Shown here in pieces: positions 58,931 to 64,000 of a DNA stretch of 64,000 nt. The stretch covers positions 83,933,406-83,997,405 of the forward strand of contig OZ023267.1 in assembly GCA_964006375.1 (NCBI GenBank), given 5' to 3'. A model generated the notes under the pieces. It made no database searches. It was given only the letters and a program-made list of their open reading frames with translations, and was not told where the DNA came from. The position numbers and the translations under genes were made by a program. The DNA is from Tillus elongatus (lineage: Eukaryota; Arthropoda; Insecta; Coleoptera; Cleridae). Each line of letters starts with the position of its first letter. Position 1 is the stretch's first letter.

Positions 58931-59344
58931 ATATGTATTCAGGTTCTTTATTTGTATTTATAATTCATTTACGGTTCGTAATTTCAAGTTTAGCAACTCG
59001 TAGATTTTCGCCCCGGGGCCAAGATGTCTAACTCGGAGGTACAAGGCACTGGGCACACAAATAATAACTTAAAACTAACAAAACATTATCATAGGGCCGA
59101 AACATTTCAACCTTTCAGTCGTTGCTACATTTTCACGTCAATAAGTGCAAATTTCCACATTATAATTATTATTAGAAAAACGAAACTAACACACACATAT
59201 TAAGTGCGATTCAGTGGGAGCAAAACTTTCATTCTTAGAATATATATCAACACCAGCTGGTACTGCTTATGATTTCAAGTTTTAATTTTAATTAAATCTG
59301 GCAACGTGTGATAAATGTCTACACAAGATGCTGCCTCGCGGAGA

Positions 59345-59755
59345 ATGTTCTCCGTTTCGACACTAGTGCGCGGGTTCTGGCATTTAGCGTTTACCACAAG
59401 ATGCTCTTCGAGTCAAGGTAGGTTTTGAATATCGCGAGAAGGAAGACCAACCGAGTTTTCCTGCTTCGACACTAGTGCTCGGATTCTGGCACTTAGCGTT
59501 TACCACAAGATTGCTCTTCGAGTCAACGTAGGTTTTGAATATCGCGAAAAGGAAGACCAGCCAAGTTTTCCTGCTTCGACACTAGTGCTCGGATTCTTGC
59601 ACTTAGCGTTTACCACAAGATTGCTCTTCGAGTCAAGGTAGGTTTTGAATATCGCGAAAAGGAAGACCAGCCGAGTTTTTCTGCTTCGACACCAGTGCTC
59701 GGATTCTGGCACTTAGCGTTTACCACAAGATTGCTCTTCTAGACAAGGTAGGTTC
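59345..59755 (+). repeat. About 112-bp tandem repeat in left arm (four units)
   Basis: Units begin at TTCGACACTAGTGC near 59355, 59464, 59575 and 59687 and contain TTTACCACAAGATTGCTCTT. The last unit ends at the inner edge of the arm. Confidence 0.9.
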
Positions 59756-59798
59756 CCGGAGAAGGACACTCTTTGAAAACCAAAGGATGTCTGATCCC

Positions 59799-59802
<4 letters not shown>

Positions 59803-59875
<73 letters not shown>
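59803..59875. repeat. (AT)n microsatellite
   Basis: Lies at the inner end of the left arm, between it and the small palindrome. Confidence 0.95.
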
Positions 59876-60198
<323 letters not shown>

Positions 60199-61768
60199 TT
60201 AATTATGTTCCATTTTTTTTCTATTTATTCTATTCTATGGTCAAGAGGACCTGGTATATGAATGAATGAAAACGCCCCAACAGGCACGATCGAATTTTTA
60301 CAATTATGTACGCCGGCAGACGTGAGCTCTGAGAGTTAGAGATAAGTCGCCGAAATTTCCAGGGGCACATGATAAATATACTAGGGTACCTCGAGAATTC
60401 GACAGGTCACAGTGGGGTATTTTAATATGCGGAGATATTCCCGATGCAATTTGATTGGCTTGCATTATAACGGTGATTTGAGTTAAAAAACAAAGTAATG
60501 AAACAACCGCAGTCTGGATATTTTAATGAGAAAGCAGGTCTGTTAAATGTTTCACGTTACGAACAACGTTCCCACACATAATATGTTGAAAGGGTCAAGT
60601 GGAGTAAACCCTTTGTCATATAACTCATAGCAAGATTGGTGTCTTATCGAAGCGCTAGAAGATATAACACTGTTGACTGGGATGTCTGGTTTTGTGAATA
60701 CGAGACAAATGTCTGGGAAATAAGAAACAAAGGAATGCGACTGAAAATAAATAAGCACATCTGGTGTTTGCATACGGATGTCTGGGTCAGTATTAATGCG
60801 AATCATAGGTCATTGCAAATATGGTAATATTCACTGCAGAAAGGCGACTGAGAGATTCCGATAAAAGAGAGAGAACGTTTTCGCTGCCTGGACTTTTAAA
60901 TATAATCGTAATCGCATCCACGAGTATTATTAGCTATGAGATAATTATTTTTGCATTATCATTTACTCTTCCGAAATTGCCACGAATGTAGTTCTTAAAT
61001 GGGCAGGCTCTTGAACGTCATGTATCAGTCGATATTTTCATTGTAAATATGTAAGAGGCACAGAAATATATTCAATGCAAATATTTTTTCCGGCATGCTT
61101 ACATGACCACAACGCTTGCACAAATTGAATACAGACTGACTGTCGACTATGGGCTGACCTGCAACACCTTAGGCAGTTGTAAAATCTAATTTGAAAAGGG
61201 AAAGTAATTTTAACTTGTATTACAGTCGTATGTCAAATAAGTTCACATATAAAAATAAAACAGGACGCAAAATATTTCATGTACATTTATATTAACATAA
61301 GAGAATTTAATATTGCTTTGGTGTCATATGCACAATGAGGAGATTATTCTGTGTTTTACTTATTAATATTGTGTACGTAGAATATTATTATTGTTGTATA
61401 ATTTACATAGATTTAAGGTGTCATTGCATAAATATAAATGCCGGCAACAAGCGAAAGAGCAACAAGTAACGGTGCATAGGTAAACTCGCAGAATGGGTTT
61501 CACAAGTTGAGTAATGAATGTTTACAATTATAACTTAAATAAATAAAAAAATAATATACTAAGCTCTGAAAACAGCATGTACAGGAGATTTTCTATGTGG
61601 GATGTCTACACATGATAGAGGGGAGCCATGTTACAAATCACGAGCGGGGCGCAATAAGGTCGACTATGGTACGAACGTTTGATATGCTGTCGACTTTAAT
61701 AACGGCCTGCATTACCGTTCATACACGGGAAGGGGGCTGAAACCGATATAAAAGCGCCGACGATTGTA
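60199..61768. other. Spacer of the giant inverted repeat
   Basis: Single-copy sequence between the small palindrome and the right arm. No gene recognised. A TATA plus initiator pair sits at its right end. Confidence 0.6.
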
Positions 61769-61782
61769 GACGGGATCAGACA
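61747..61782 (+). promoter_or_regulatory. Candidate core promoter (TATA plus Inr) at inner edge of right arm
   Basis: TATAAAAG at 61747-61754 is followed 31 bases later by the initiator-like ATCAGACA, with A at 61778, the spacing expected for an insect RNA polymerase II promoter. It points into the 112-bp repeats. The left arm has (AT)n instead of a TATA box here. Confidence 0.4.
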
Positions 61783-64000
61783 TCCTTTGGTTTTCAAAGA
61801 GTGTCCTTCTCCGGGAACCTACCTTGTCTAGAAGAGCAATCTTGTGGTAAACGCTAAGTGCCAGAATCCGAGCACTGGTGTCGAAGCAGAAAAACTCGGC
61901 TGGTCTTCCTTTTCGCGATATTCAAAACCTACCTTGACTCGAAGAGCAATCTTGTAGTAAACGCTAAGTGCAAGAATCCGAGCACTAGTGTCGAAGCAGG
62001 AAAACTTGGCTGGTCTTCCTTTTCGCGATATTCAAAACCTACGTTGACTCGAAGAGCAATCTTGTGGTAAACGCTAAGTGCCAGAATCCGAGCACTAGTG
62101 TCGAAGCAGGAAAACTCGGTTGGTCTTCCTTCTCGCGATATTCAAAACCTACCTTGACTCGAAGAGAAATCTTGTGGTAAACGCTAAATGCCAGAACCCG
62201 CGCACTAGTGTCGAAATGGAGAACATTCTCCGCGAGGCAGCATCTTGTGTAGACATTTATCACACGTTGCCAGATTTAATTAAAATTAAAACTTGAAATC
62301 ATAAGCAGTACCAGCTGGTGTTGATATATATTCTAAGAATGAAAGTTTTGCTCCCACTGAATCGCACTTAATATGTGTGTGTTAGTTTCGTTTTTCTAAT
62401 AATAATTATAATGTGGAAATTTGCACTTATTGACGTGAAAATGTAGCAACGACTGAAAGGTTGAAATGTTTCGGCCCTATTATAATGTTTTGTTAGTTTT
62501 AAGTTATTATTTGTGTGCCCAGTGCCTTGTACCTCCGAGTTAGACATCTTGGCCCCGGGGCGAAAATCTACGAGTTGCTAAACTTGAAATTACGAACCGT
62601 AAATGAATTATAAATACAAATAAAGAACCTGAATACATATTTTATTACATGCTAGCATTGTGAATCGGAAACTTAAAGCCAAATAAGTGGGGATTAATAT
62701 GTCCTGAAATAAAATACTGAATGTGAGACTTAAAAACCAAATATAAGCGAAAAATATGCATTGAAACAGAAATTGAATTTGAAATGAAACATGGAAGTGG
62801 AGTATGTTTTGAAATAAAATACTGAATCTGAAACTAGAATCCAAATATGAAAGGGAAACATGTTATAAATAGAACACTGAATCTGAGATTGAAATCAAAG
62901 TAATTCCCTTGGTATGATGTGGTATGCATTTTTGTAGTTTAGTAAGGTCCGTAAAATGAGCCTTCATGGCATGGTATTGCTTCCCCTGATGCGTGATAAA
63001 ATTTGTACAATGTCCAACCCGCAGTTATGTCTTCGAGGGACATCCAGGCGAAGTTTCACTCCATGAAGTGCTAATTTCCGACCAAGACCCCTAGGGCCCC
63101 AATGACAACAAATTAGGCATAATTGGTGTGAAATAGCAGCCTGGATCCATAAGTCATTTCAGTTCGCGCGCATATGTTTTCCGCATGAAGGGAAGTGAAC
63201 GGGAGTCTAGGGTTATTCTCATCAGTAGAGTCGAGCTTTTGAAAAATATAAAAATATAGGACAACCTTCCCATCACGTACACTGCAGCGTGCTATGTAAT
63301 TTTTCTGTGTGAAACAAACGACGCCTAGGTGAATTTCCCGCTTCTTAAAGTGTTAATTTCCGTTACAAAAGCAACCCATAGAGTAGGCCCCAAAGAGCCA
63401 CGTGAAACAAACCTATTAAGTATGATAGAAAATGGGAAAGGCAGCCTAGGCGTTTAATATTCCAAGTCGTAAAAAGAATGAACTTTCATGCATTTACGTG
63501 AAGGGAAGTGTGCAACACGCCGGACAGATGGGCATCAGGCTTCCGCTGTATTGTGTGTCCTGTTTCCAGTAAAACCATGGAAAAAATGAAGTAAAGAAAA
63601 AAGGAAAACCTGAAAACAAAACATACATCTGGTAGTAGTGATAAGGGGGGTTTAGTTCAGAATCATCTGTTTCAAAGAAGGCCGAGGTGTCTACTGGGCA
63701 ACTTAACTGTTGTATCGAATGGGATTGTGTTTCATGCAATATATCGAGTTAAAAGAACGATTATGTTTTTCTTTATCTGTCTCTTTCGAAACCCCTCAAT
63801 TCATGGCTTAGAACCTTTGATTATTACTACTACGTAGGGTTCCAGTGGACGATCATAGGCTAAAGTTACTCGTAATAGTAACCCAGAGGACTGTAAGGCG
63901 CAGGTGGAAGACATTTGCAAGGTAGGTGATTCTCACTACCTCTATCACTGTGCGTGTATATGGTGAGTAGCAGTGGCAGAAGTGTTAGAACGTTTGTTCA
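61769..64000 (-). repeat. Giant inverted repeat, right arm (truncated by window)
   Basis: Reverse complement of 57571-59802 with only scattered differences, for example in the outermost 112-bp unit near 62160-62170 and around 62645-62700. The 112-bp repeats lie at about 61816-62226. It continues past the window edge. Confidence 0.95.

Larger units (their letters stand above)
57571..59802 (+). repeat. Giant inverted repeat, left arm
   Basis: Near-perfect reverse complement of 61769-64000; for example the frames at 57832-58077 (+) and 63494-63739 (-) encode the same peptide. Position sums stay near 121570 from end to end, so indels are few. The arm may extend left of 57571 because the right arm is cut by the window. 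It contains a 57-bp and a 112-bp tandem repeat. No known protein is encoded. Confidence 0.95.

Overview
The window looks like a piece of an arthropod, most likely insect, nuclear genome. It has AT-rich intergenic DNA, many (AT)n microsatellites, one spliced gene with short GT-AG introns, and a dense, nested set of insect-type transposable elements. No bacterial operons, rRNA genes or CRISPR arrays were seen. The species cannot be named from the sequence alone.

Layout. (1) 84-3178: decayed Jockey/CR1-like LINE, minus strand. (2) 3179-10812: Ty3/gypsy retrotransposon 'E1' (minus), complete with 1.5-kb LTRs, ACGT target duplication, tRNA-Lys-type primer site, gag, a -1 frameshift heptamer, and a protease-RT-RNase H-integrase frame broken by two stops. 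It sits inside the 5' side of the LINE. (3) 12248-19674: a spliced plus-strand gene that I reconstruct as nine exons joined in phase. It encodes paired zinc fingers, a tyrosine-recombinase catalytic domain (R, R, H, Y visible) and a Trp-containing C-terminal domain, with one in-frame stop. It is the most interesting locus here. (4) 20762-39834: a second gypsy element 'E2' (minus) related to E1, inserted in an (AT)n tract. Its left LTR is split by (5) an errantivirus-like element 'E3' (22946-30873, minus) with gag, pol and env remnants and a CGCG target duplication.

(6) 44150-45900: a Penelope-like element whose 5' half is inverted relative to its 3' half, followed by a hammerhead-like relic. 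(7) 45977-49309: a mariner/Tc1-type element with long terminal inverted repeats, carrying a solo LTR of an E1-like family and a tRNA-derived SINE. (8) 51906-53620: a non-autonomous hAT-like element with an 8-bp target duplication. (9) 54391-57034: a second mariner/Tc1-type element with roughly 580-bp inverted repeats and a broken transposase. (10) 57571-64000: a giant inverted repeat with arms of at least 2.2 kb, containing two kinds of tandem repeats, around a spacer with a second palindrome and a TATA plus initiator pair. The right arm is cut by the window edge.

Nearly all element coding regions are interrupted. E1 is the most intact, with closely similar LTRs, one intact gag and only two pol stops. 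Nesting gives relative ages: LINE before E1, E2 before E3, and mariner before both its solo LTR and its SINE. All identifications come from reading motifs by eye; no alignments or database searches were run.
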